Shown piece by piece: positions 37,088 through 46,062 of a stretch of 64,000 bases of DNA. Positions within the stretch are counted from its first letter, which is position 1, and every line of letters starts with the position of its first letter. Source of the DNA: Streptomyces pluripotens (GTDB lineage: Bacteria > Actinomycetota > Actinomycetes > Streptomycetales > Streptomycetaceae). The translations under genes and the position numbers were made by a program. Under the pieces are notes generated by a model, which saw only the letters and a list, made by a program, of their open reading frames with translations, searched no databases and had not been told where the DNA came from. The stretch spans positions 3,162,001 through 3,226,000 of the forward strand of contig NZ_CP021080.1 in NCBI RefSeq assembly GCF_000802245.2, given 5' to 3'.

Positions 37088-38425
37088 CAGGGCTGTTGCA
37101 AAGTCTTTTGATCTTGCGTGGGAGCGCTGGTCAGGCAAGGCCGAGGAGGTCCAGTGGTCGGCGGAAGCCGTCGTAGGACATCTCGCGGAGTCCGGCCGCG
37201 ATGTTCGCGTGGCCGGAGGCTCGCAGTGTGTTGATCGCGAAGCTGCGGAGGGTGGCCATGTTGTCCGGGCCGTGTCCGGTTCGGACCGTGGAGGCGTCCT
37301 CGGCGAAGGCGGTGTCTCGGACGAAGTGGAGACGGTTCTCGATGATCCACTGCGAACGGACGATCTTCGCGATGCGCTCGGGGGAGGCTTCGCGGCTGGC
37401 CAGGTCCGTGATGACGTAGACCGTCTCGCGGCTGCGTTTGCCGGTCTTGCGCTGAGTGCGGTGCCGGACGATCTTCGCGACCTGGACCGCGTGGGGGAAG
37501 TCGACGCCGAGGTCGGTGATGGTCAGGGCCTGCACGACGCGGGTCTCCAGGCGTCCGTGGGCATCGGTGCGGTCGTAGAACTTCGCACTCGCCTTCTCCC
37601 AGGGCAGGGTGGCGAGTTGGCGGTGCAGGTTCTTCTGGTTGCGCTTCACGGTGAAGGCGTAGTGCGCCTTCTTCTCCTCGACGAGGAACCGGGCGTGATC
37701 GCGCTGGCAGTGCAGGGCATCCGCGGAGACCGTGACGCCGGTCAGGTCGTAGGGCGCCAGCAAGGCGTCAAAGCAGGTGATTTCGTTCGTCTTGCCGGGG
37801 ACCCGCAGTTGGGTGACGGTCAGGCCGGCGCCGGTGATCGCGGCCAGCAGATGGGCGGCCGGGATCTCGCCGTGGCGCGAGCCGCGGGCGCTCTTGCCAT
37901 CCACCGCGAGGGTGTCCGCCCCAGCCGGATCGGATCCGAGCAGGTCGGCGAGCCCGCCGGGGCAGGCGGCGTTCAGGACGCGGCGGATGGTCGCCGCACT
38001 CGGCGCGATGCGCACGTTCAAGACCGTCGTGGCGCGGGCGCCGAGCCGGGCGAGCGTGTCCTGCGGGGCGCTCGCTGCCCACTGGCCGATCGCGGCGAAG
38101 GAACGGGCTCCGGTCAGCACCGCCGAGCAGGCCACCAGCAGCACGCTCACGAACGAGTGACGCTTCCCGCGCCGATGCCGGGGGTCGGCCAAGGTCCGCA
38201 GCCGCAGGGCCAGCGGTCCGATCAACCGGTGCTGACGGGTGGGCGACTTGATCAGACAGACGGTGGCAGACTGACGGCACATCGAAGCTCCGGGCGGTGC
38301 GGGCGACTTGATCGGTCACCGGCATCAACCGGAGCTTCGTTGCGTACGGACCGGGCCGACCGCGCATCGTCATACCGTCGCGACCTGCGCACTCACGTGA
38401 TCACCGGGACTTTGAAACCGCCCTG
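37088..38425 (-). mobile_element. ISAs1-family element in the DUF1023 gene
   Basis: 1338 bp, ends CAGGGCTGTTGCAAAGTC (left) and GACTTTGAAACCGCCCTG (right). A perfect 10-bp target duplication GTCCCGGATC lies at 37078-37087 and 38426-38435. Distinct in sequence from the inverted pair at 19.9-22.4 kb. Confidence 0.93.
37131..38282 (-). CDS. ISAs1-family transposase
   Basis: 383 residues, complete. [66 protein letters not shown] and QWIIENRLHFVRDTAFAED follow the ISAs1 order with the DDE acidic residues in place. It shares about half its residues with the pair near 20-22 kb by eye, so it represents an independent arrival. It should be active on its own ends. Confidence 0.93.
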   Translation of the reverse strand: MCRQSATVCLIKSPTRQHRLIGPLALRLRTLADPRHRRGKRHSFVSVLLVACSAVLTGARSFAAIGQWAASAPQDTLARLGARATTVLNVRIAPSAATIRRVLNAACPGGLADLLGSDPAGADTLAVDGKSARGSRHGEIPAAHLLAAITGAGLTVTQLRVPGKTNEITCFDALLAPYDLTGVTVSADALHCQRDHARFLVEEKKAHYAFTVKRNQKNLHRQLATLPWEKASAKFYDRTDAHGRLETRVVQALTITDLGVDFPHAVQVAKIVRHRTQRKTGKRSRETVYVITDLASREASPERIAKIVRSQWIIENRLHFVRDTAFAEDASTVRTGHGPDNMATLRSFAINTLRASGHANIAAGLREMSYDGFRRPLDLLGLA

Positions 38426-38435
38426 GTCCCGGATC
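38426..38435. repeat. Target-site duplication, right (GTCCCGGATC)
   Basis: Matches 37078-37087 exactly. Confidence 0.92.
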
Positions 38436-39234
38436 ACGCTCGGTATGCCGTCGAGCGCGCCGATCTCTGCCGGATACAACGTCTGGTACTCCTCACGCTG
38501 CCCTTGAGTGAGGGCCTCCCACCACTTCTTGTTGTCAGCCGGGGACTTGCCCCGCGGAATGCTGTCCTTGCTGAGGTAGGTGCCGACCGTCTTCTGGACG
38601 TCGCCCATATCGTGGGCCTCGTCCAGGAGCATGTCGTCGGTCACGGCCAGGCCGTCCGGTGACTACAGCTCGCGCAGAACCTTTGCATACCGGTTGTCGA
38701 TCTCGATGGCACTGTTCACCGCTTGCGAGATGCGTTCGGCGATGTCCTCGGCCCTGCCCTTGTTGGGGTCTCCGTTCGCCTCGCCCGCACCAGGCAGGTA
38801 CGGAACAAAACGCCCGACTTGGCGACTCCCGTGCCGGAGGAAGCGCCGGGGGCCATGGGAAGCTCGGTGCTCCTCGGGTATTCGACCGATCCGTCCTCGT
38901 TGACTGTGAACTTGAGATCGGCTGCGTCGTCGAGGGCTTGCTTCAGCTTCTTCTGCTCGCCGGATAGTTCTGCGGCGAGGCCGTTCAGAGTCGTACGGAT
39001 GAGACCGCATTCGCCGTACAGGTAATGGTAGTTGCGGCCCAACTGGGTCAGGTCCCGCTCTGCCGAAGTCTGCGCCTCACCCTTCTGCGTGGTGTGGATC
39101 GATGCCGCCATCTCCTGGTCGACCCGAATACGTGCGGCGTCGGCCCGGTTGCTGACTTTGCCCCAACCATCGGCAGCGCCCTCGTACTTGGTGAACCTCG
39201 CGTCGCGCAGTTGTTGCCATGTGGGCATCACGCC

Positions 39235-39672
39235 TCACCGCGCCCAGTCGGGCTTGTCGCCGGTATCGATCCGGCTGAGCTTGCCGGCGACAGCGGGGTC
39301 AAATTCGCCGAAGTCGCGACCGGTCTTGGCCAACGCACCGTGCAAGCGGTCGCACTCGTTGCGCACCGAGGCCAGCCGCTTCTCCCAGGTGGGCAAGATC
39401 TCGTTTAGCGCGGCGGTGCTGGCGAAGCCGTCGGTGCCACCCTTGATGCTCTCGTGGGCCGTCTGGATCTCGGTGAGCGCCGCATGGGTGGCGGTCTGTA
39501 ATTCCTGAGCTATGCCCGAGGCCTTGGTCCACGGTCCCTGTGACGCCTTCAGATCAGGAGCCGGTCCTCCGGAGGAGCCGTTCGATCCTCCGCCACCCGG
39601 ACCGGCCAGGTGATCGATCTGCATCCGCTGGGCCGCACCTGCTGTGAGCTGGTCCCACTCGTCCCACGCCAT
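39235..39672 (-). CDS. WXG100-like helical protein upstream of DUF1023
   Basis: 145 residues, mostly helical, with a glycine/serine linker (GGGGSNGSSGG) and a DQLTAGAAQRMQIDHL N-terminus. No catalytic motif. Such proteins precede DUF1023 hydrolase genes in many streptomycetes and look like ESX/T7SS substrates or partners. Separated from the next start by three bases, so it heads a three-gene operon with the hydrolase and the lipoprotein. Its own frame is intact. An IS110-family element begins close to its start codon and may have displaced its promoter. Confidence 0.7.
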   Translation of the reverse strand: MAWDEWDQLTAGAAQRMQIDHLAGPGGGGSNGSSGGPAPDLKASQGPWTKASGIAQELQTATHAALTEIQTAHESIKGGTDGFASTAALNEILPTWEKRLASVRNECDRLHGALAKTGRDFGEFDPAVAGKLSRIDTGDKPDWAR

Positions 39673-39949
39673 CGGTGTGGTTCCCCCCCGTTATGTTCTT
39701 GGCGGTCCTGCAAGAGGACCGCTGGCCTCCGGGCCCGGCATGACTGTGTCCCCCTGTCGAACGGATGACCTGGGGGGTGGTGTCACCGGGCCCGGGAGGT
39801 GTTCGTCGGAGACGCTGATGAGAGGTCCGGCCACCGTCCGGTCCGGCGCAATGCCGGGCAGTTCGCGGGCGGCAGGTCTGCATAACGTGGATGCGCGCGT
39901 ACGACACCGCTGCCGAGGTCGGCACGTTCAACTCCCTGGGAAGGGCGCG
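39673..39949 (+). ncRNA. Candidate bridge RNA region of the IS110 element
   Basis: The non-coding leader of IS110 elements is known to encode a structured bridge RNA that pairs with target and donor DNA. This leader has a perfect 8-bp hairpin GCGGTCCT-GCAAG-AGGACCGC at 39702-39722 and several GC-rich complementary segments. The boundaries and loops were not defined. Confidence 0.4.
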
Positions 39950-41235
39950 ATGTTCGACACCGAAGACGTGGGCGTGTTCCTCGGCCTGGACGTCGGCAAG
40001 ACGACCCACCACGGCCACGCGCTCACGCCGGCCGGCAAGAAGGTCCTCGACAAGCAGCTGCCGAACAGCGAGCCGAAACTGCGGGCCGTGTTCGACAAAC
40101 TGGCCGCGAAGTTCGGCACCGTGCTGGTGATCGTGGACCAGCCCGCCTCCATCGGCGCCCTGCCCCTGACTGTCGCCCGGGACACAGGCTGCACCGTCGC
40201 CTACCTGCCCGGACTCGCGATGCGGCGGATCGCCGACCTCTACCCGGGCGAAGCCAAGACCGACGCGAAGGACGCCGCGGTCATCGCGGATGCGGCCCGC
40301 ACCATGCCGCACACCCTGCGCTCGCTGGAGCTCACCGACGAGATCACCGCCGAACTCACGGTCCTCGTCGGCTTCGACCAGGACCTCGCCGCCGAGGCCA
40401 CCCGCACCAGCAACCGGATACGCGGACTGCTCACCCAGTTCCACCCCAGCCTGGAGCGCGTTCTGGGTCCCCGCCTCGACCACCAGGCCGTCACCTGGCT
40501 GCTGGAACGCTACGGCTCCCCGGCCGCACTGCGCAAAGCCGGACGCCGCAGGCTCGTCGAGCTCATCCGGCCCAAGGCCCCGCGCATGGCCCAGCGGCTG
40601 ATCGACGACGTCTTCGAGGCATTGGACGAGCAGACCGTCGTGGTCCCGGGCACCGGCACCCTCGACATCGTCGTGCCCTCCCTGGCCCGCTCGCTCGCCG
40701 CTGTCCACGAACAGCGCCGGGCCCTGGAAGCCCAGATCAACGCCCTGCTGGAGGCCCACCCTCTTTCCAAGGTCCTGACGTCGATGCCCGGCGTCGGCGT
40801 CAGGACCGCCGCCGTCCTGCTGGTCACCGTCGGCGACGGCACCAGCTTCCCCACCGCCGCCCACCTGGCCTCCTACGCGGGCCTGGCCCCGGTCACCAAG
40901 TCGTCCGGAACGTCGATCCACGGCGAACATGCCCCCAGAGGCGGCAATCGGCAGCTCAAACGCGCGATGTTCCTGTCCGCGTTCGCCGCCCTGCACGACC
41001 CCGCCTCCCGCACCTACTACGACAAGCAACGCGACCGCAACAAGACCCACACCCAGGCCCTCCTACGCCTCGCCCGCCAACGCATCAGCGTCCTGTTCGC
41101 GATGCTCCGCGACGGCACCTTCTACGAACCCCGCGATCCGAAGGACGTCGAGCTCGCCGCGTGACCCCAGCAACGCCAAACCACCCAAACCCGACACAGG
41201 CGCCTTGACGAAAGACATAGAGGCACCCCCCCTCT
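39675..41235 (+). mobile_element. IS110-family element (ends approximate)
   Basis: Contains one DEDD transposase gene, about 275 bases of 5' non-coding DNA and a short 3' region ending near CTTGACGAAAGACATAGAGG. IS110 elements lack clear inverted repeats, so exact ends cannot be read from sequence alone. Confidence 0.55.
39950..41164 (+). CDS. IS110-family transposase (DEDD recombinase)
   Basis: 404 residues from ATG at 39950; an upstream in-frame extension covers the non-coding leader and is unlikely to be translated. The RuvC-like N-terminal domain starts FLGLDVGKTTHHGHAL (first Asp) and has KTDAKDAAVIADAART (later acidic residues). The C-terminal Tnp domain has LTSMPGVGVRTAAVLL and PRGGNRQLKRAMFLSAFAA with the catalytic Ser region. 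Intact. Confidence 0.93.
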   Translation: MFDTEDVGVFLGLDVGKTTHHGHALTPAGKKVLDKQLPNSEPKLRAVFDKLAAKFGTVLVIVDQPASIGALPLTVARDTGCTVAYLPGLAMRRIADLYPGEAKTDAKDAAVIADAARTMPHTLRSLELTDEITAELTVLVGFDQDLAAEATRTSNRIRGLLTQFHPSLERVLGPRLDHQAVTWLLERYGSPAALRKAGRRRLVELIRPKAPRMAQRLIDDVFEALDEQTVVVPGTGTLDIVVPSLARSLAAVHEQRRALEAQINALLEAHPLSKVLTSMPGVGVRTAAVLLVTVGDGTSFPTAAHLASYAGLAPVTKSSGTSIHGEHAPRGGNRQLKRAMFLSAFAALHDPASRTYYDKQRDRNKTHTQALLRLARQRISVLFAMLRDGTFYEPRDPKDVELAA

Positions 41236-41897
41236 TCGTGGCAGCGATGTGGTGTCTGCCGCGATGCGTTGTACTGCCGTGGTGCGCCAGCGTATTGAAG
41301 TGGTCCCAGGAGCGCCTGAGCACGAGAGCTGCATGGTTGAGTATCCGTACTCATATGTGACGTGCAACCGCCGCACGCTGCCGCTTCGCCAGGTGCACGA
41401 GGTAGTCGCCACTGCCCTGGCCCCGCCCCACACGGATCGAGATAGAGCTAGACCGGCGCTTCTCCGCCCAACACCATCATCCCGACTTCCGAGCCCTCGA
41501 CCATCGCCACCCACGTCTCCTGGGCCGGCCAGCATCACGCGTGCGCCCGGTGTCGATGACGACGTGGTTGCCGTAAGGGGGCGTGTACCGGATGCGGCCC
41601 CGGCTCTGCTCCTCGATCCCGTCGGCAGCCGAGACCACCGGTCCGGCGCAGGAGGGCATGGGCACCCGTTGCGCGCCACCAAACACCGGAAAAATGCAGC
41701 GGGTTGACGGCTACCGTGACGGGCCGAGGAAGGTCGGAGGAGCGCCGGTCAGCGCAGTGGCGGAGCGAGCGTTGACCGGCGCTTCGCTGGAGACGGCGCG
41801 GCTGCGCGTAGCGGCTGAGTAGGTGTCGAACACGCTGCACACGAGGGGGCCACGCGCGTCGTACGGTCGCGTCGGGGTGCCCCCGTCCGCGCACGAA
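41165..41897. other. Gene-poor stretch at the right edge of the island
   Basis: About 730 bases. Several short frames exist on both strands but none has a ribosome site together with recognisable sequence, and base composition is less regular than in the flanking genes. It probably consists of decayed fragments. Confidence 0.5.
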
Positions 41898-41934
41898 GAA
41901 GGCGGGCCACCCCTGCGCGGGGTGGCCCGCCTTC
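41898..41934. terminator. 16-bp perfect hairpin downstream of the lamin-tail gene
   Basis: Arms GAAGGCGGGCCACCCC (41898-41913) and GGGGTGGCCCGCCTTC (41919-41934), loop TGCGC. It lies 46 bases beyond the lamin-tail gene stop. Confidence 0.85.
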
Positions 41935-41980
41935 GCCTCCGGCGCGAAGAGGCCAAAGTCACCTGCCGCCGGCCGGGACG

Positions 41981-42517
41981 TCAGTGGCCGTGTCCACCCT
42001 GGTGGTTGCCACCGTGGCGGTCACCGCCGTGGTGCCGACGGTCGTCGCCACGGTGGTGGTGCCCCCAGGAGACCTTGTCCACGAAACGGCCGTGGTTGTT
42101 GCGCAGGGTGGCGGAGTCGGAACCCTTGTCCCACACGTGCGTGTGTCGGTCCTGGTAGAGGTTGAACCGGGTGTTGCGGCCGGTGCCGGTGTGAACGCGG
42201 ACGGTCGAGCGGCCGTGCAGCCGTACGTGGTGGAAGGTGTAGGTGTGGCCGTCCTCGTCCGAGAGGGTCCAGCCGTTCAGGTTCACGGCCCGACGAGTGC
42301 TGTTGGTGATGTCCACCCACTCCTTGTTCAGTGAGCGGTTGGAACGGTTTTCCCGGCCCCGGGAATCGTGGTGCACACCACTGATGAACACGGCGCTGTG
42401 GCGCGAACGGCCGTGGTCGTGGTCGGCTGCCGCGGCCGGGAGCGTCGTGGCGCCAACGGCAACGGCAGCTACGCCCGCGACGGCGGTCCAGCGGCGGACG
42501 GAAGAAGAAACGGACAC
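41981..42517 (-). CDS. Secreted lamin-tail domain protein
   Basis: 178 residues from GTG at 42517 with AAGGGGGA five bases upstream; an ATG 15 bases earlier is also in frame. Signal peptide WTAVAGVAAVAVGATTLPAAAA, then an LTD immunoglobulin-like domain (LNKEWVDITNSTRRAVNLNG, WTLSDEDGHTYTF) and a histidine/glycine-rich tail. Small exported LTD proteins are common in Streptomyces; the domain binds surfaces or nucleic acid in other contexts, function here unknown. The His-rich tail could bind metal. Confidence 0.85.
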   Translation of the reverse strand: MSVSSSVRRWTAVAGVAAVAVGATTLPAAAADHDHGRSRHSAVFISGVHHDSRGRENRSNRSLNKEWVDITNSTRRAVNLNGWTLSDEDGHTYTFHHVRLHGRSTVRVHTGTGRNTRFNLYQDRHTHVWDKGSDSATLRNNHGRFVDKVSWGHHHRGDDRRHHGGDRHGGNHQGGHGH

Positions 42518-42931
42518 GAGGTCCCCCTTCATCAAGGGCGTCAAGAGTGCTCGCACACCCGGCAGACCGCGGCATCGAACGGCGGACCACCAGGCGCGTT
42601 GTGCTGGGGTGAGGCCGGTTGGCCACACGTCCTCACCCTGCAACCCACGCCCGTCCCCATGGAGGCAACACGAAGGCCATTACCGTTCCATCGCATTCCC
42701 ATGACTCTCACGTGTAATAGCCATGTATGTGGCGCATGCACGGTGTTGACAGAATTCGACAGGCCCGTGCGCTGGAATCTCGGCCCCAAGGCAATTGTCC
42801 GCCAGCGCCCGCCACCCCACCCGCGCTGACGCGTTCACCCGAAAGTGAGTAACAGGCCTTTACACCAGTCGGGCGATGGGCGGGCGCCGTGAACGTCGCG
42901 ATCGACGGTTCCGGGTAGCGCCGACTCGCTC
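42518..42931. other. Region upstream of the lamin-tail gene
   Basis: About 410 bases between the YcnI-type gene's stop and the lamin-tail start. No gene supported. It should carry the lamin-tail promoter. Confidence 0.5.
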
Positions 42932-43693
42932 CTACTCGGTCCGGGACCGGGTGGAACGGCCGCGCAGGAGGGCGAACATCCCCGCGGCCAACCCCAGCAC
43001 GCCCACGACCAGACCGGCGACACCGAGACCGCGGGCGGTCGAGTCGGCGGCCGAGTCGGCCGAGCCTGCGGTCGAGGCAGCCGGAGCGGAGGCGTCGGAG
43101 CCCTTCACGCCCGTCGAGGCAGCGGTCGAGGAGCTGCCGTCCTCCCTCGCGGCCCTGGCCGTGAGCCTGACGGACGGCGCTGGGTTCTCCGGCTCGTCGC
43201 CGCCTTGGGCCTCCTCGATCCAGCGGACGATCGTGCCGTCGGAGTACGTCTGGAGGGTCTTGAAGGTGAGCTGGGCGGTGTCGTCGGGGAGCTGGCCGAA
43301 GGCGACGTTGAAGTCCTCGTACTGGCCGGGACCGATCTTGCCGCCGGTCCAGGTGATCTCGGAGACGGCGTCGGTGATGGTGCCGTCGTCGGTCTTGACC
43401 GGCGTCTTGAGCTTGGTACGGGTGACCTTGGCGGTCCAGCCGTCCTGCGGGGAGACGAGGACGCCGAGGACGGGGTGGTCGGTGGGCAGGTAGACCTGGA
43501 CCTTGGTGGTGCTGGCCTTGCCCTTCTCGTTCGGGACGCGGAAGGCCAGGACGCCGTCCGTGGCGCCCTTGGCGTAGCTGTCGGGGTGGACGGTGACGTG
43601 CGCGGAAGCCGCTCCGGCGGCGGTGAGGACACCGGCGGTGGTCATCGCGGCGACAAGCCCGGCACGACGCAGGGTGGCGCGGTTGGGGGACAT
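42932..43693 (-). CDS. YcnI-type (DUF1775) exported protein
   Basis: 253 residues from ATG at 43693 with GGAGA upstream. The signal peptide ends ASA, so the mature protein would start HVTVHPDSY; the N-terminal His is the copper ligand proposed for the YcnI family. The domain continues through YLPTDHPVLGVLVSPQDGW and TWTGGKIGPGQYEDF. An alanine/serine linker and a C-terminal membrane helix (LGVAGLVVGVLGLAAGMFAL) anchor it outside the membrane. Downstream of a histidine-containing membrane protein, consistent with copper handling at the cell surface, which is inferred. Confidence 0.9.
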   Translation of the reverse strand: MSPNRATLRRAGLVAAMTTAGVLTAAGAASAHVTVHPDSYAKGATDGVLAFRVPNEKGKASTTKVQVYLPTDHPVLGVLVSPQDGWTAKVTRTKLKTPVKTDDGTITDAVSEITWTGGKIGPGQYEDFNVAFGQLPDDTAQLTFKTLQTYSDGTIVRWIEEAQGGDEPENPAPSVRLTARAAREDGSSSTAASTGVKGSDASAPAASTAGSADSAADSTARGLGVAGLVVGVLGLAAGMFALLRGRSTRSRTE

Positions 43694-44007
43694 AGGGAAC
43701 GGATCTCCATCCTGAGGAAGGATTGCGGGTTGCAGGGAACGGGAGGCGGCCGACCGGGGCGGCCCTGCCAGATAGCCGGGCTGCCGGTGGTCCGGGCTGC
43801 CGGCCCGGATCGTCCGGCGACCAGGGCAAAAGTGCTCACCTGGCATCCGCCCTTCCTGGAATCAGGCAGGCGGGGTGGGCAGCAGGGCGGAACCAGTAAC
43901 GGACGGAGGACGGACGGCCGGCCGGGGCGCGGGAGCGCACGAGCGGTCCCGAGGCGGAGATCCCTCCGTGCGACGGATCCGGATGCGGCCCTGGGAAACC
44001 GGCTGTG
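43694..44007. other. Spacer between membrane protein and YcnI-type genes
   Basis: About 310 bases; no gene supported and no clear operator found, including no TACCCC-type palindrome. Confidence 0.5.
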
Positions 44008-44691
44008 TCAGACGGCAGCGGTTCCGGCAGCAGGCGGTCCCCGAGAAGTGATCGCGTAGGCGAGGAAGAGGCGGTGCGGTACGCGGCCCGAGCCGGCTCG
44101 GTGAACACGGAGGCGTGGCCGATGCGGCGGTACGGGCAGCCGGAGGAGCAACCGCAGGGGTGCAACGAGCCAGCCGGCCAGCGCGCGCAGGATGCGGAAC
44201 GCGGCACGTTCACCGCAGGCGAGCCACAGACCGCTCAGCACCGCGGCCAGCAGGTGGGCGGCGAGCATGCCGGTCGAGGACGCGCCGCCGATGCCGTGCC
44301 CCATGGGGCCCATGGGACCCACGAACATCGTCGGGGCGCCCTGGGCCGTACCCGGCCCGGACGACGAACGGCACAGGAGATGGTCGAGCCACTGCTGGGC
44401 GAGCGACCTCCCGCCCAACGGCGCCGGGTGCACGACGAGGGCTTGGGCGAGGGAGAACGACGCGTGAAGCCCGGTCTGGGCAGTCACCGCGACGGAGACG
44501 ACGAGCAGTGGTCCGCGTTCCCGGCCGGCCAGCCACCAGGCCGTACCGCCCGTCGCCGCGATGCCCGCAGCCAGCGCCCACCAGGGCACCTCAGCCCCCG
44601 ACATCATGGTGTGCCCGAGGGCGGCGAGCAGCACGCAGACGGCCGCGAACACTGCGGCCCGTACCGTGCGAGCACACCACCCCACCGTCAT
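44008..44691 (-). CDS. Polytopic membrane protein upstream of YcnI
   Basis: 227 residues from ATG at 44691 (MTVGWCARTVRAAVFAAVC). About five hydrophobic helices with scattered histidines near membrane faces (ALGHTMMSG, TGLHASFS, VVHPAPLGG, AAHLLAAV) and a met/gly-rich loop GPMGPMGHGIGG. I do not recognise a named family. Its position before the YcnI-type gene suggests a metal-related membrane partner. The last 40 residues are arginine/proline-rich and cytoplasmic. Confidence 0.7.
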   Translation of the reverse strand: MTVGWCARTVRAAVFAAVCVLLAALGHTMMSGAEVPWWALAAGIAATGGTAWWLAGRERGPLLVVSVAVTAQTGLHASFSLAQALVVHPAPLGGRSLAQQWLDHLLCRSSSGPGTAQGAPTMFVGPMGPMGHGIGGASSTGMLAAHLLAAVLSGLWLACGERAAFRILRALAGWLVAPLRLLLRLPVPPHRPRLRVHRAGSGRVPHRLFLAYAITSRGPPAAGTAAV

Positions 44692-45025
44692 TGCGTCCTC
44701 ATCGTCGCATCCGTGCTGCCGCGATCGCTCGGGGGTACGGAATCCGGGCTGACACCTCCTCAACCAGGCATGCGTGACCCACGTCACCCCCTCGATCCCC
44801 GCCCTCGACGGCCATCCCAGGTCCGGCGGGTTCCCGATCCCTTCGCGAAGACCGAAGCATCGGGAGCGGGCAACGGAGCACGAGAGCACGCGAGCCGGTC
44901 AGCACGCCCCCGGCACGCCGTCGAAGCGCGCGTCCGCCCGCGCCGCGCCGGGTAAGAGTCGCCCGTCCGCGCCGGACGCCGGAAGGGGCGGGGAGCGGTG
45001 CCGGGCGGCTTCGCGAGAGGAGAGC
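44692..45025. other. Divergent intergenic region
   Basis: About 330 bases between the membrane protein and DUF5134 starts; must hold both promoters. No specific site identified. Confidence 0.45.
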
Positions 45026-45706
45026 GTGGGCGTGCAACCGGGTGGCGAGCACATGCACGGGGCGATGGGAACGATGGACATGCCGCTGCTGCCGCAGTGG
45101 CTGCGCATCTGCTGGGCGGCGGCTTACGGGGGCGTGGTGGTGCTGCACCTGTGGCATGCCTGGTCGATGGCCGGCCAGCGCCGCTGGTGGCACACCGGGC
45201 ACACGGTGATGGCACTGGGCATGTTGCTGATGTACGTGGTGCCTCGCGGTGGCCACGACGGCCCGTACCGCGCGGGGACGGCGGTGTTCGGCCTCCTGGC
45301 GGTGGCCATCGCCGTCGTCACGGTGGCGCTGAGCCTGCGTGAGGGTGTCCTCAACGCGCTGTGGGTGGCCTCGGCGGTGGACATGGCAGCCATGGCCTAC
45401 ATGCTGCTACCCGCCCATACCCGTCCCAGCGCGGTCAGTTGGGTGTTCGTGGTCTATCTGGCCGGCCAGACCCTGGCCTGGACGGCCGGGGTCTGGGCAC
45501 GCATCCCGACCCTGCGCACACCGGTCACGGCACCAACCGTCACACCGGCCCCCGCACCGGTCACCACATCAGCCCCCGGGGCCATGCCGCTTCCGGCGCC
45601 CGCGGGCAGCGGCCATAGCGGTAGCGGTAGCGGTAGCGGTAGCGGTAGCGGTAGCGGTAGCGGTAGCGGTAGCGGTAGCGGTAGCGGTAGCGGTAGCGGG
45701 GGGTAG
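45026..45706 (+). CDS. DUF5134 membrane protein, reading frame lost in a hexanucleotide repeat
   Basis: 226 residues as read, from GTG at 45026 (GAGAGGAG upstream; other in-frame starts at 45032 and 45053). Five hydrophobic helices (WLRICWAAAYGGVVVLHLW, VMALGMLLMYVVP, LNALWVASAVDMAAMAYML) and a proline/alanine linker match DUF5134. The frame then enters (GGTAGC)n, coding Gly-Ser, and hits TAG at 45704. A probable final membrane helix (IRISLAVMAAGMAYMLAVM, stop at 46202) lies beyond the repeat in another frame. The full ancestral gene would be 45026-46202. Confidence 0.75.
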   Translation: MGVQPGGEHMHGAMGTMDMPLLPQWLRICWAAAYGGVVVLHLWHAWSMAGQRRWWHTGHTVMALGMLLMYVVPRGGHDGPYRAGTAVFGLLAVAIAVVTVALSLREGVLNALWVASAVDMAAMAYMLLPAHTRPSAVSWVFVVYLAGQTLAWTAGVWARIPTLRTPVTAPTVTPAPAPVTTSAPGAMPLPAPAGSGHSGSGSGSGSGSGSGSGSGSGSGSGSGSGG

Positions 45707-46062
45707 CGGTAGCGGTAGCGGTAGCGGTAGCGGTAGCGGTAGCGGTAGCGGTAGCGGTAGCGGTAGCGGTAGCGGTAGCGGTAGCGGTAGCGGTAGCGGT
45801 AGCGGTAGCGGTAGCGGTAGCGGTAGCGGTAGCGGTAGCGGTAGCGGTAGCGGTAGCGGTAGCGGTAGCGGTAGCGGTAGCGGGGTAGCGGTAGCGGTAG
45901 CGGTAGCGGTAGCGGTAGCGGTAGCGGTAGCGGTAGCGGTAGCGGTAGCGGTAGCGGGGTAGCGGTAGCGGTAGCGGTAGCGGTAGCGGTAGCGGTAGCG
46001 GTAGCGGTAGCGGTAGCGGTAGCGGTAGCGGTAGCGGTAGCGGGGTAGCGGTAGCGGTAGCA
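45616..46062 (+). repeat. (GGTAGC)n hexanucleotide tract, about 70 copies
   Basis: Nearly pure GGTAGC repeats, interrupted four times by extra G bases: GGGG near 45700, then GG near 45882, 45956 and 46043. The insertions total 10 bases (4+2+2+2), so the Gly-Ser frame shifts at each one. Read in frame 1 it codes Gly-Ser, in frame 2 Val-Ala, in frame 3 it gives TAG stops. The length may be affected by assembly. Confidence 0.97.

Larger units (their letters stand above)
36091..39231 (-). pseudogene. DUF1023 alpha/beta hydrolase gene with three lesions
   Basis: Start at 39231 (MMPTWQQLRDARFTKYEGAA), a helical N-terminal T7SS-like region, then a DUF1023 hydrolase with nucleophile elbow AVIGHSYGSTTVG. 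Lesion 1: a frameshift at about 38800-38812 separates AKSGVLFR from YLPGAGEANGDPNKG. Lesion 2: an in-frame TAG at 38663-38665 follows YAKVLREL and the frame resumes at SPDGLAVTDDM. Lesion 3: an ISAs1-family element at 37088-38425. Removing it and one 10-bp duplication rejoins SVIRD to SSNRIVLDEAR in frame. Confidence 0.88.

Noticed and set aside
39644..39949. N-terminal extension of the IS110 transposase
   Set aside because: The conserved FLGLDVGKT region begins just after the ATG at 39950; upstream codons overlap the structured leader.
41249..41707. Possible 152-residue protein at the island edge
   Set aside because: No ribosome site, no recognisable motif, equally long frames on the other strand.
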